The position numbers and the translations under genes were made by a program. The notes under the pieces were generated by a model that was not told where the DNA came from, ran no database searches, and saw nothing but the letters and a program-made list of their open reading frames with translations. A stretch of 64,000 nucleotides of DNA, from NCBI RefSeq assembly GCF_015265475.1, contig NZ_CP054493.1, forward strand, positions 1,674,001-1,738,000. The letters run 5' to 3'. This stretch comes from Candidatus Sulfurimonas marisnigri (lineage in GTDB: Bacteria > Campylobacterota > Campylobacteria > Campylobacterales > Sulfurimonadaceae). Below, in pieces: positions 18,092-29,178 of this stretch; position 1 is the first letter of the stretch, and every line of letters begins with the position of its first letter.

Positions 18092-18796
18092 TCATTTAGC
18101 GTTATTATCAAGCAATTTGTCAACCATTTTCATAACAAATTCTGCACTCTCAACAGCACTAGTCTCAAGAAACTCATCAAAAGAGAAGCTAGCATCCATA
18201 TCAGCCGCATCACTGATAGCGCGAAGTATAAAAAATGGAATATCTAAGGCATTACAAACTACAGCGACGCTCCCACCTTCCATCTCAAGAGCGTCAGCTT
18301 TAAAAGTATCACCAATCCAATTCTTTCTCTCTTCGTTAGCAACAAATTGATCACCCGTAGCAATAATTCCTTCTTGAACTATTTTACCCATCTCTTTTGC
18401 CACTTCTTTACTCATATCTATCATTTTTTTATCTGCTTCAACAAATACAGCACCTTCTGGCACAAAACCAAAAGGGTGTCCAAAAGCAGTAATATCCAAA
18501 TCGTGTTGAGACAATTTTGTAGCAACAATTAAATCTCCGACTTTAAGAGTAGGTGATATAGCTCCAGCAACTCCTGAAAACAGAAGTTTTTCTGCTCCAA
18601 AATGCTGTATCATTGTTGTCGCAGTCAAAGTAGAAAACACTTTGCCTATCTTAGAATAAGCAATAACTAAATCTGCACCTTTATATGATGCTTCATAGTA
18701 CTTATTACCAGCATACTCTGTTGTTTTGTACTCACCTAGTTTTTCTAATATTGGAGCTACCTCTTCTGGCATTGCTCCCATTATTGCTATTTTCAT
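18092..18796 (-). CDS. mtnN: 5'-methylthioadenosine/S-adenosylhomocysteine nucleosidase
   Basis: 234 residues, normal length. It has MKIAIMGAMPEEV at the N-terminus, FSGVAGAIS, the LEMEGGSVA motif that binds ribose, and the RAISDAAD segment with catalytic Asp. It cleaves adenine from MTA and SAH. In Campylobacterota the same enzyme also acts on 6-amino-6-deoxyfutalosine in menaquinone synthesis (family knowledge). An 84-base gap separates it from the ttcA-like gene. Eight bases separate it from the upstream amidohydrolase gene, suggesting a shared transcript with fabD. Confidence 0.95.
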   Translation of the reverse strand: MKIAIMGAMPEEVAPILEKLGEYKTTEYAGNKYYEASYKGADLVIAYSKIGKVFSTLTATTMIQHFGAEKLLFSGVAGAISPTLKVGDLIVATKLSQHDLDITAFGHPFGFVPEGAVFVEADKKMIDMSKEVAKEMGKIVQEGIIATGDQFVANEERKNWIGDTFKADALEMEGGSVAVVCNALDIPFFILRAISDAADMDASFSFDEFLETSAVESAEFVMKMVDKLLDNNAK

Positions 18797-18804
18797 ATAT
18801 TTCC

Positions 18805-19521
18805 TTATATTTTAAATGTTTTTGTTATTGTCTCATAATGAGGTAGTTTATGTATAACATTTGCGTTTTCATCAAGAATGCAACTTCCGCCCCAAAATCC
18901 AAGTCCATCTTCAAAACCAACACGATTTACAAATATTAGTTTTGAACTGCACTCTTTTGCTACTGTCTTGATTATATCTATCCACTTATTCTCTATATCT
19001 AAACCATCATCACTAAATCCTCTAGCCGGAGAAGCTACAAGAGCCAAAATATAATCAGGGTTTTCAGACATTAAATCTTTATGCACAGACTTATGCCATA
19101 AGTCCTCACATACGACCATAGATACTTTTCCGTATTTACATAAAAAGCTTTCAAATATATTTCCAGCTTTAAAATATCTAGCTTCTTCAAACATACCATA
19201 ATTTGGAAGATGTACTTTATTATGTTTGGAAAGTAGTTTACCTTCAGAGAAGTAAAGAGCCGTATTTCTAAAATTATCTCCATCTCTTATGGCAGCACCT
19301 ATTGCAATATCTACATGCAAACTTAATGTATTTAATTCATTTAGTTCATCTATATTCCATGCGTCTTCATAAAGCTTATCTTGGAGTAGATAACCATTTA
19401 AAGACAATTCAGGAAAAACTATTAAATCACTACTATCTTTAAACTCATTTATAGTTAGAATAACATCATGAAGATTAGAACGACTTAACCTAGGTGAACT
19501 CTGAACTAAAGTGACTCTCAT
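18805..19521 (-). CDS. Carbon-nitrogen hydrolase (nitrilase superfamily)
   Basis: 238 residues. The Glu-Lys-Cys triad is visible: VFPELSLNGYL (Glu), KVHLPNYGMFEEARYF (Lys), and VVCEDLWH (Cys). Nitrilase-fold enzymes hydrolyse amides or carbamoyl groups; the substrate here is not evident. The protein is slightly short for the family but has all core strands. It lies between fabD (one-base gap) and mtnN (8-base gap) on the same strand, probably in one operon, and that context does not point to a specific pathway. Confidence 0.85.
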   Translation of the reverse strand: MRVTLVQSSPRLSRSNLHDVILTINEFKDSSDLIVFPELSLNGYLLQDKLYEDAWNIDELNELNTLSLHVDIAIGAAIRDGDNFRNTALYFSEGKLLSKHNKVHLPNYGMFEEARYFKAGNIFESFLCKYGKVSMVVCEDLWHKSVHKDLMSENPDYILALVASPARGFSDDGLDIENKWIDIIKTVAKECSSKLIFVNRVGFEDGLGFWGGSCILDENANVIHKLPHYETITKTFKI

Positions 19522-19522
19522 A

Positions 19523-20461
19523 TTAGCTACAAACTTCCTCTACCACTTTAGCTAATGATTCATTATCTGAAATATTTAATGTTGTCATATCTTTAGCAAT
19601 TCGACGGTTTAAACCTTTGAGTGTAACACCATTTCCAAATTCTATAGCTATGTCAACATCATTAGAAATAGCTACAATTGATTGTTTATATTTTACTGGC
19701 TTAACTAACTGATCTTTAAGCAATGATACCGCTTCTGTTTTTGTATTGTATGGAGTTGTTGTAACATTTGAAATTATTGGAGCTTCAAAACTATCTTCAA
19801 TCATACTCTCCATTAGGCTTTCAAAAGGTATTTGTGCAGATGACAATAGTTCACAATGACTAGCAACAGACATATTCAAAAGTATGGCTTTTTTTGCACC
19901 AGCATCTTTAAATGTTTGCTCTAATGAACTTAAATCTGCTTTCAATCCAGCTACAACTAATTGTCCATCTTGATTATAATTTGCTGGCCAAACTTTTTTC
20001 CCATCTACTTGCGCATCTAAACAAACTTTTTCAATACTCTCATCATCCAATCCAACAAGAGCCATCATACCAGCTTCAATATCACTACATGCATCTTGCA
20101 TAAGCTGACCACGTCTGTGAACAAGCTCAACTGCATCAACATAGTCAATCGCACCACTAGCGCATAAAGCAGAAAACTCACCAAGAGAGTGTCCTAAAAA
20201 TAACTCTGCTTTTATATCTGGACATGCCTCTTTGAACAGTCGATATGCAACCATTTGAACTAATAGTATTGCTGGTTGAGTATAAGCCGTTTGTCCTAAC
20301 ATATCATTCTCTTCAAATATTAACTCTTTAAAGTCAACACCTATTCTTTGTCCAGCTTTTTGAAACATATCTTTTGCAATCTCAGAATTTTCATAAAAAT
20401 CTTTTCCCATTCCAATTGCTTGTGAGCCTTGTCCTGCAAATATCATTGCTATTTTTTTCAT
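19523..20461 (-). CDS. fabD: Malonyl-CoA:ACP transacylase
   Basis: 312 residues. It has IFAGQGSQAIGMGKDF at the N-terminus, the nucleophile elbow GHSLGEFSAL, a QDACSDIEAGMMAL segment, and VASHCELLSSA with the catalytic His. It loads malonyl groups onto acyl carrier protein for fatty acid synthesis. The 116-base gap upstream holds AGCC/GGCT and an outer GAAGTT/AACTTC arm enclosing CCC/GGG. This may end the regulator transcript or serve as the leader of fabD. Confidence 0.96.
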   Translation of the reverse strand: MKKIAMIFAGQGSQAIGMGKDFYENSEIAKDMFQKAGQRIGVDFKELIFEENDMLGQTAYTQPAILLVQMVAYRLFKEACPDIKAELFLGHSLGEFSALCASGAIDYVDAVELVHRRGQLMQDACSDIEAGMMALVGLDDESIEKVCLDAQVDGKKVWPANYNQDGQLVVAGLKADLSSLEQTFKDAGAKKAILLNMSVASHCELLSSAQIPFESLMESMIEDSFEAPIISNVTTTPYNTKTEAVSLLKDQLVKPVKYKQSIVAISNDVDIAIEFGNGVTLKGLNRRIAKDMTTLNISDNESLAKVVEEVCS

Positions 20462-20577
20462 CTATTTCCTTTGCTTAAACTCACTCTTTAGCCAAGGGCT
20501 ATGAGTAGAGTTCTAGTACTTCCAATTCTATAAAAATTACGAAGTTACATTAAACCCCATAGGGAGTACAACTTCTA

Positions 20578-21327
20578 TCATAAATAATCTGCATTATCAG
20601 ATATTTTTTTTCTAAGAGTGTTTCTATTTAATCCTAGCTTATCAGATAGTTGAAGCTGAGATTTGAACCTTTGTAAACCTGCTTTTATTAGCGGTACCTC
20701 ATATAAATATAAAAAGTTTTTATAATCACTGTTCGAACCAAGTTTATCAACTAAATAATTCTCCAGAATATCCATTAACTCACTATCTTTAATATCTTGT
20801 AGCAAATAGCTAATCATTACCTGTCGTCTCAAAGAGTTTGAATTTTGGCTTAAATCAGGCTGAAAATGCTTCATATTAAACTCTTCCTTAGTATAAAAAA
20901 GTTCTGATGCTTCTTTAACAAACTTTTTTATTAAGAGTTGAACATCTTCTAATCTCTGAGATAATGGAGGTATATCAAATTTAATACTAAAGAGTTTATC
21001 AATAACCTCATTATAATAAGAACTTTTTGCTGTAGCAATAACTCTAATATTTTTAGAAGTAACAATATCAAAGATTTTATTTATATTTGGTGAGTTCTCT
21101 AAATTAGTAATAACTATTTCACTAACACTATCAAGTGCAACTAATAGTTCTTTAAAATTTGATGCGTCAAGTATTGGCGCATCTGGGAGTATATAGTGTG
21201 CTAAACTCTTTTTTCCTACACCAAGTTCTCCTGTGATAAGAGAATTTACACTTAGTGATTTTAAAAGAGTGGCAGTTTTAAATGCTTGAGCAGATGAAGC
21301 AGAAGCTGCTATATAACTAGCATCCAC
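20578..21327 (-). CDS. Fis-type regulator with degenerate sigma54-activator-like domain
   Basis: About 249 residues from a GTG that overlaps the end of slyD; a GTG at 21351 is also in frame. The N-terminal part has a Walker A-like GELGVGKKSL and strand patterns of an NtrC-type AAA domain, including the PPLSQRLEDVQLLIKKF segment. The GAFTGA loop that contacts sigma54 is absent, and the usual Walker B Asp-Glu is not apparent. The C-terminus is a Fis helix-turn-helix (LSDKLGLNRNTLRKKI). It probably binds DNA without acting as a sigma54 remodeller. No receiver domain is present. Confidence 0.75.
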   Translation of the reverse strand: MDASYIAASASSAQAFKTATLLKSLSVNSLITGELGVGKKSLAHYILPDAPILDASNFKELLVALDSVSEIVITNLENSPNINKIFDIVTSKNIRVIATAKSSYYNEVIDKLFSIKFDIPPLSQRLEDVQLLIKKFVKEASELFYTKEEFNMKHFQPDLSQNSNSLRRQVMISYLLQDIKDSELMDILENYLVDKLGSNSDYKNFLYLYEVPLIKAGLQRFKSQLQLSDKLGLNRNTLRKKISDNADYL

Positions 21328-21835
21328 AACCCGCGCCGCCACCAGTACCACAACAACCTTCTTTTTCTTGTTTGTTTTCTGCAGGGATTCCAGTCATTGC
21401 TTCTTCAGCAGAAGCTTCTCTAATATTATTTATAGATACGTTAAAAGTTAAGTCTTTACCTGCTAAAGGATGGTTAAAATCAATAACTACATCCTCTACA
21501 CCAATCTCTTTGACTATAACTTGAACTGTACCACCATCTTCACCTTGACCATAAAGACTCATTCCAACTTCTAAATCAATACCAGCAAATTGATCTTTTG
21601 GAACTTCTTGTTTAGCTTCGTCATTATATTCGCCGTATGCATCTTCAGCTTTTATTAATAACTCTGACTTATCACCAATAGACATATTGACTATTCCATT
21701 TTCTAATCCTGGAATAATTTGACCTTTGCCAAACATAAATACTAATGGTGCTCCGCCAATATTACTATCTACTATACTATTCCCATCATTTACTTCGTAC
21801 TCTATTGATACAATTTGATTTGCTTCGATTGCCAT
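21317..21835 (-). CDS. slyD: FKBP-type peptidyl-prolyl isomerase, SlyD-like
   Basis: 172 residues from the ATG giving MAIEANQIVSIEYEV, with AAAGGC upstream; the frame extends 12 residues further without better support. The FKBP core (PLVFMFGKGQIIPGLENGI) with an inserted IF domain (about 70-125, VPKDQFAGIDLEVG) is typical of SlyD. The C-terminus is a short Cys/Gly-rich tail, CCGTGGGAGCGC, in place of the long His/Cys tail of E. coli SlyD. That tail binds nickel in E. coli and feeds hydrogenase maturation, which would fit the hydrogenase genes in this window. It is a cytoplasmic chaperone. Confidence 0.92.
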   Translation of the reverse strand: MAIEANQIVSIEYEVNDGNSIVDSNIGGAPLVFMFGKGQIIPGLENGIVNMSIGDKSELLIKAEDAYGEYNDEAKQEVPKDQFAGIDLEVGMSLYGQGEDGGTVQVIVKEIGVEDVVIDFNHPLAGKDLTFNVSINNIREASAEEAMTGIPAENKQEKEGCCGTGGGAGCGC

Positions 21836-21902
21836 TTTAATGCCTTTTATAATTTTTTTGGATTTTATCATAATAATACTAATACAGCTAAATTAATAAC
21901 GA

Positions 21903-22865
21903 TTATTTAACTAAATCAAGTTTATTCTTTGCAATTTTAGCACTACTACTATTTGGGTACTTTGTAATAACAGCATTATAGAAAGTTTTTGAATTTTTCC
22001 TATCTCCAGTATTATCCATTGAAATAGCTGTGTGTAACATCAATATATCCATATATGATGCTTTTGAATAAAGAGATGCACTCTTTTTAAAGTAAGCAAT
22101 TGCATCAGAATAGTTTTTCCTATAATACTCTATTTCACCCAACATATAATGTGCACGTGCCGGTCTATAATTTCTTTTTATTAAATAGGTATAATATTCA
22201 TATGATTTTGAATAAAGTTTTTTATCATAAAACCTTTTAGCTTCATTCTCAATATCAGCACTCTGCATTGATTCTAAGCTTGATTTCTTTTGCTTTATAT
22301 CATCTTTTAACTCTTTTGATACTAAATCTTTAAATTTATTGATGTCATTAACAAGCAGATTAAACTCAGCCTTTGTTACATAAGCACTGTTTATAGTATC
22401 AACTAGTTTAGTTATTTCTACTACTGCAAGGTTTATCTTTTTGATATCTGCATTATTTACAAGAATAAGGTTATTATTCTCTTTTATTAAATTATTATTT
22501 AATTGTGTTGAATCAGCAAGTCGCTTATTAAACTCACTACTACTTTTTATTTCATCACTATTCTCTTTATTTAATGACTTTAAATCTAATTTATTTTGAC
22601 GGGACAAAGAGCTTATGCTTTCAACAATACTCTGAAGACCATCAATTCTTTCTCTTAGTGAATCAACTTCATTAGCCTGATTATTGCTTTTAACTACAAC
22701 TTTATGAAGATTTTTTTTATTTTCTAAGAGTGTTTTTTCACTTGAGGTCAAACCATATGGTTCTGGACTGTTTAAATTGCCAGCACCGAATGCAGAAGGT
22801 TCTGCACCGATTAAGTAATAAGGTAATAATATTGCATAAAGAGCAATTAATATGCTTCTAATCAT
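21903..22865 (-). CDS. cpoB: CpoB/YbgF-like TPR protein of the Tol-Pal system
   Basis: 320 residues with a signal peptide (about 1-21). A long coiled coil with NLIKENNNLILVNNADIK-like repeats occupies about 60-190. A C-terminal TPR block (about 205-320) has AKRFYDKKLYSKSYEYY, ARAHYMLGEIEYY and KYPNSSSAKIAKNKL. It is periplasmic and coordinates cell-wall synthesis with outer-membrane constriction. It is the last gene of tolQ-tolR-tolA-tolB-pal-cpoB, three bases after pal. Confidence 0.88.
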   Translation of the reverse strand: MIRSILIALYAILLPYYLIGAEPSAFGAGNLNSPEPYGLTSSEKTLLENKKNLHKVVVKSNNQANEVDSLRERIDGLQSIVESISSLSRQNKLDLKSLNKENSDEIKSSSEFNKRLADSTQLNNNLIKENNNLILVNNADIKKINLAVVEITKLVDTINSAYVTKAEFNLLVNDINKFKDLVSKELKDDIKQKKSSLESMQSADIENEAKRFYDKKLYSKSYEYYTYLIKRNYRPARAHYMLGEIEYYRKNYSDAIAYFKKSASLYSKASYMDILMLHTAISMDNTGDRKNSKTFYNAVITKYPNSSSAKIAKNKLDLVK

Positions 22866-22868
22866 AAA

Positions 22869-23459
22869 TTACGGTAATAGTTTAAAATCAACTCTACGGT
22901 TTTTAGCCCAACAATCTCTTGTTTTATCAGTACATGAAGGGTTGCTTTCACCATAGCTTACCATTGTAATACGATTGACAGCAACACCCTCTGCAACCAA
23001 AGATTTCTTAACTGTACTCGCTCTTTTAAGACCTAATGCAAAGTTATACTCATCACTTCCCCATTCATCACAGTTGCCTTCTAATTTTATAGAAAATTTA
23101 CTTGCTGTTGAATTTGCCAATTGTACATCGCCAGAAACTTTAGTTTGCATATCAGAACGAACATTGAACTTATCAAAATCAAAGTATATTGATGAAAAGT
23201 TTTTCTCTATATTTTCCATAGAATCAGTACCTGAAGAATTATTACTGCTTTCGTCTAGCGTTGTTTTTTCGTTTAATACAGAAGACTCACTAGATGATAC
23301 AGTTTCAGTCTCTACAGGTGCAACTTCTTCAGCCACTTTGTCCTTTGCTACTTCACTAACAACCTCAGTTTTAGTTTCGTCTATAACTGGATCCTTACTA
23401 CTACATCCGCTTAAGATTAAAAGTGCCGTTACTACACTTGATATTACTATACTTTTCAT
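22869..23459 (-). CDS. pal: Peptidoglycan-associated lipoprotein Pal
   Basis: 196 residues. A lipoprotein signal ends in LSGC, so Cys19 would be lipidated. A Ser/Glu/Thr/Val-rich linker (20-85) follows, then an OmpA-like domain with YFDFDKFNV, LEGNCDEWGSDEYN, RASTVKKSL and NRRVDF. It anchors the outer membrane to peptidoglycan and binds TolB. The linker is longer than in E. coli Pal. A 72-base gap separates it from tolB. Confidence 0.95.
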   Translation of the reverse strand: MKSIVISSVVTALLILSGCSSKDPVIDETKTEVVSEVAKDKVAEEVAPVETETVSSSESSVLNEKTTLDESSNNSSGTDSMENIEKNFSSIYFDFDKFNVRSDMQTKVSGDVQLANSTASKFSIKLEGNCDEWGSDEYNFALGLKRASTVKKSLVAEGVAVNRITMVSYGESNPSCTDKTRDCWAKNRRVDFKLLP

Positions 23460-23531
23460 ATTTTCACTACCTTCAGTTTTATTTGTATCATTGTACCAGA
23501 ATTATATTAATATATTTTAATAAAAACTGTT

Positions 23532-24782
23532 TTACCAATCCATTGATTGAACTTTTCCATATTTCAAAGGAAAAAGATAATTTTTATTATGATTTAGCCT
23601 TATTATACCAATAGAACTTTGAGCACTATAATTTTTAATAAAAATTATAGCATCACCATCTATAGAAAATCTTGGAAATTCATTTACCCCTACAGCTGTA
23701 AGTCTTCTTATAAAGTCTGTCTCTGTTGAGATAAGATGCAAATTAAATGTATTATCGGAAAACGCTTCAGAGCTTTCTCTTGCTTTATAGACTATATATT
23801 TCCCAAAAGCACTACATGCAGCATTACTTTTTCCATAGTAAACCATCTGTTCAACACTACTCCCATCGATTCTTTTAGAAAAAATATTTGGATACCCGAG
23901 TCGGTCAGATACAAATATTATATTTTCATTATTTACAAATTGACCGCTAACATCAATACCGCCATATTTTGTCAATCTTGTAGTTTTTTTCATTTGGACA
24001 TCATATAGATAAATATCTGGTTGTCCGGTAGGTGCCTTAGTCAGTAACAACCTTTTTCCATCATCACTTACATCAGAACATATCATCATTCCATCCGAAG
24101 ATGCTATTACTTCACTCTTTCCTGTAGTAATATCAACATATTTTAAAGTTGGCTTTCTTTCATCCAATGAAGTATAATAAAAAGCTGTTTGAGCTTTATT
24201 TGACCACTTGGGAAACAAGTTGAAACCACCCTTAACAGCAATATGCTGATATGTTAGAGTATAATCTGAAATAACTAATTCGCTTTTTTGTGGAGCAACA
24301 ACTCTAGAAAAGATAACTTTTCTTTTAATCCACTCAATAGATGGTTCACCCATAAATTTATTAATATCATATGCTATAGTGTGTGAAAGAAACATATAAA
24401 TATTTTTATTGTTAACTTTGTAGTTTTTATTAAACACAGTATTACTATTACTTATTATTTTTAACTTTATGTTTAAGGCGCCAGCATCATCTTCAATAAG
24501 CTCATATCTTAAAACATAATTCATATCTCTATTTTCTTGTGCTATATCACTAGAATCAAACTCGATTTTACGATGATGTCTATCAACATTAAATATTGAT
24601 ATTACGTTTAAATCAGCTACTATTGATTTAAAAAAAATCATTTTAAATGTATCGCTGTAACTTAAAGAAGAATCTTCTACTGCCAAAGTTGGAAGAGAAT
24701 CTACTTTTTTAACGACTTCTATTGTTGCATCACTTGCATAAGCTAAAGTTATAGCAATTAAAAATGAAATTAAAATTTTCAT
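23532..24782 (-). CDS. tolB: Tol-Pal system protein TolB
   Basis: 416 residues with a signal peptide (about 1-16). The N-terminal TolB domain (20-160) is followed by a WD40-like beta-propeller with repeats such as GFNLFPKWSNKAQTAFYYTS, DVSDDGKRLLLT, IFVSDRLGYPNIF and FPRFSIDGDAIIFI. It is a periplasmic hub between Pal and the TolA arm. It starts three bases after the tolA/tonB-like stop. Confidence 0.95.
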   Translation of the reverse strand: MKILISFLIAITLAYASDATIEVVKKVDSLPTLAVEDSSLSYSDTFKMIFFKSIVADLNVISIFNVDRHHRKIEFDSSDIAQENRDMNYVLRYELIEDDAGALNIKLKIISNSNTVFNKNYKVNNKNIYMFLSHTIAYDINKFMGEPSIEWIKRKVIFSRVVAPQKSELVISDYTLTYQHIAVKGGFNLFPKWSNKAQTAFYYTSLDERKPTLKYVDITTGKSEVIASSDGMMICSDVSDDGKRLLLTKAPTGQPDIYLYDVQMKKTTRLTKYGGIDVSGQFVNNENIIFVSDRLGYPNIFSKRIDGSSVEQMVYYGKSNAACSAFGKYIVYKARESSEAFSDNTFNLHLISTETDFIRRLTAVGVNEFPRFSIDGDAIIFIKNYSAQSSIGIIRLNHNKNYLFPLKYGKVQSMDW

Positions 24783-24784
24783 AT

Positions 24785-25510
24785 TTACTCCTCGGACCTT
24801 AATATTATCGTATATGTTCCTGAGCTATTATCAGGATTTTTCGGAAAAATCACACTTCTAAGTCTACTATTAATTTTATCACACTCACTATTCAATTCAG
24901 TACTAGATGAGTATCTTAAAATTCTAAAATCATACACTCTACCAATAGAACTAAGTTCAATAACAGCTTCTACACTATTTCCCTGAGAATTTTGAGGTGG
25001 ATAGAAGTACTCATATACCAAGGCTTGAATTTTAGCTAAATATTCATTAACTTCAAGCGCAGTAGAGCTCTTTAAATTCTCCTGCTCAATCTTATTAGTC
25101 TCAATTTTATCAACTTTTTTGGATAATGATTCAACGCTATTATTTTCTGCTTTACTAATAGGTTTTTTGATTTCATGTAGTCTTCTTATGTCAACTATTT
25201 TTGGCTTTTGTTGTGGTTTTTTTAAACTTTTAGTCCAAACATTACTAAATAGATTATCTATATCTAGCTCTTCATTCTTTTTTGATGTTTCACTTTTCTT
25301 AATTACTGGTTCACTTACAATTTTTTCAGAACTCTTTTGTTCTATTTTTGGCATGTCAATTGATACTGAAATATAGTTGTCTTTTTTTATAGAAAAAGCT
25401 TTTACTTTGTCAGATGATGTGACCATAAATATAAATAGTATTAAAAAAAATATAAATAGAGATAGTGATATAAAACCACTAATATAGAAATAGGAGTTGT
25501 TTTTATCCAT
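24785..25510 (-). CDS. tolA: TolA/TonB-like energy-transducing protein
   Basis: 241 residues: an N-terminal membrane anchor (about 12-33, SGFISLSLFIFFLILFIFMV), a Lys/Glu-rich periplasmic spacer (about 45-150) and a C-terminal TonB-fold domain (about 155-241, AVIELSSIGRVYDFRILRYS). Placement between tolR and tolB makes TolA the likely role, although the C-terminal domain is closer to TonB in pattern. It overlaps tolR by eight bases. Confidence 0.85.
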   Translation of the reverse strand: MDKNNSYFYISGFISLSLFIFFLILFIFMVTSSDKVKAFSIKKDNYISVSIDMPKIEQKSSEKIVSEPVIKKSETSKKNEELDIDNLFSNVWTKSLKKPQQKPKIVDIRRLHEIKKPISKAENNSVESLSKKVDKIETNKIEQENLKSSTALEVNEYLAKIQALVYEYFYPPQNSQGNSVEAVIELSSIGRVYDFRILRYSSSTELNSECDKINSRLRSVIFPKNPDNSSGTYTIILRSEE

Positions 25511-25895
25511 TAGTAGCTAATGAAACCTCAGAAAATCCTGCTTGTTTCACAGCAGCTAACACTGACATAACGACACCGTAATCCAAACTTTTATCTGCAC
25601 TAATAAGTACAGTAGCTTTTTTATCTAGTTTTACAGTGTATAAATAAAAATTATCCATAAATGAGCTAAACTGATAGCTGTCTTTATTAATTTTAAGATT
25701 TTTATTTCTATCGATTGTAATATGAACAGGAGGTATTTTTGACAACTTTGAAGTCTTAGAACTTTGAGGAAGGTTTATTTTTTCTTCATAAATCATATTT
25801 GGTGCAATAACCATCATAATTGCTAAAAGCACCAACATAACGTCTACTAGTGGAGTAATATTTAACTCAGGTTTTTCATCCCAATCATAATTCAT
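25503..25895 (-). CDS. tolR: TolR/ExbD-family proton channel subunit
   Basis: 130 residues: one membrane segment (about 15-35) preceded by the conserved LNITPLVDVMLVLL, whose Asp lies in the proton path, then a small periplasmic domain ending in VKQAGFSEVSLAT. It forms a stator with TolQ that energises TolA. It lies three bases after tolQ. Confidence 0.93.
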   Translation of the reverse strand: MNYDWDEKPELNITPLVDVMLVLLAIMMVIAPNMIYEEKINLPQSSKTSKLSKIPPVHITIDRNKNLKINKDSYQFSSFMDNFYLYTVKLDKKATVLISADKSLDYGVVMSVLAAVKQAGFSEVSLATNG

Positions 25896-25898
25896 ATT

Positions 25899-26465
25899 TT
25901 ATACTTTACGAGCTATTATTGCATCACTTTGCATCTGCATAAAACTTATTAGTTCAAAAGATTTTCTTTTTAGTATCTGATGATACGTATATGCGAAAAT
26001 TGCAACAAATATACCTGCAGCAGTTGCTACTAAAGCATCTGAAACACCACTTGCTATAATGCTCATACCACCACTGCTTTGTCCTATATGTGTAAATGTA
26101 TCCAAGATAGAAACAACCGTTCCAAATAGTCCAATAAACGGAGTAGTGGATGCAAAGATTGAGAGTATAGATAAGCCTTTGGTAGCTTCTTTTGTTGCAG
26201 CAAGCATTCCTAAATTTAACACTTCTTTAGTAATATTAGAACTAGTTTTTAGAAAATTATATAGAAATGATTGCTGATTAACTGATGTTGCTCCCATTAG
26301 AAGGCTCTCTAGAGATCTATTCTCAATCTCAAGCCAACTACTAAGAGAAAAATAACGATAAAAATAAACCCAATTCAACACTATAAAATAGATTGCTAAA
26401 AGTGCTAAAACACCCAATGTAACTGGGTGGCTTTTTAGATAAAAATCAGTTATTTCGTTTATCAT
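25899..26465 (-). CDS. tolQ: TolQ/ExbB-family proton channel subunit
   Basis: 188 residues, three membrane segments (about 18-36, 95-120 and 140-165). The conserved core is seen as ASTTPFIGLFGTVVSILDTF and SGVSDALVATAAGIFVAIFA. With TolR it converts proton flow into force on TolA. It begins three bases after atpC ends, so the tol-pal genes may be read through from the atp operon. Confidence 0.93.
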   Translation of the reverse strand: MINEITDFYLKSHPVTLGVLALLAIYFIVLNWVYFYRYFSLSSWLEIENRSLESLLMGATSVNQQSFLYNFLKTSSNITKEVLNLGMLAATKEATKGLSILSIFASTTPFIGLFGTVVSILDTFTHIGQSSGGMSIIASGVSDALVATAAGIFVAIFAYTYHQILKRKSFELISFMQMQSDAIIARKV

Positions 26466-26468
26466 TGT

Positions 26469-26861
26469 TTATAATAAGTTGTGAGCCGCTGATTCAATTC
26501 TTGCAGAAACAGCTGCTATTGCAGGATTGTCATCCTTGATAGATTCAATAAGTGTTTTAGCATCCTCAAGTGCATCAGCAATTGCGCTTTCGCTCTCTCC
26601 ACGAATAGCTACAGCACCTTCAACTAGCACGATAACTTTTTCTTCATCAACATGAACAACACCCCAGTTGATTAAAATTGATTCTATTGACTTATCTTCT
26701 TTTTCTATATCAATTACACCAGCTTCAAGCAGTGTTGTAAGTGAAGCGTGTTCTGCAAGAACACCAAATTCACCCTCTTCACCTGGAAGAGTTACACTAA
26801 TAGCTTCACCATTATAGATTTCACCATTAGGAGTTAGAATTTCAAGTTTTAACTTACTCAT
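26469..26861 (-). CDS. atpC: ATP synthase F1 epsilon subunit
   Basis: 130 residues. The N-terminal beta sandwich is recognisable by LEILTPNGEIYNGEAISVTL, PGEEGEFGVLAEHASLTT and a GVVHVDEEKVIVLVEGAV strand. A C-terminal helical hairpin (about 85-130) is the part that can inhibit rotation. It is the last atp gene, 16 bases after atpD. Confidence 0.96.
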   Translation of the reverse strand: MSKLKLEILTPNGEIYNGEAISVTLPGEEGEFGVLAEHASLTTLLEAGVIDIEKEDKSIESILINWGVVHVDEEKVIVLVEGAVAIRGESESAIADALEDAKTLIESIKDDNPAIAAVSARIESAAHNLL

Positions 26862-26877
26862 TTGGGTCCTTTATGAA

Positions 26878-29168
<2,291 letters not shown>

Positions 29169-29178
29169 AAAGTTTTCC

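Noticed and set aside
22975-23520. Plus-strand open frame of 181 codons
   Set aside because: It lies antisense to pal, whose lipobox and OmpA-like domain are unmistakable; no start signal is present.
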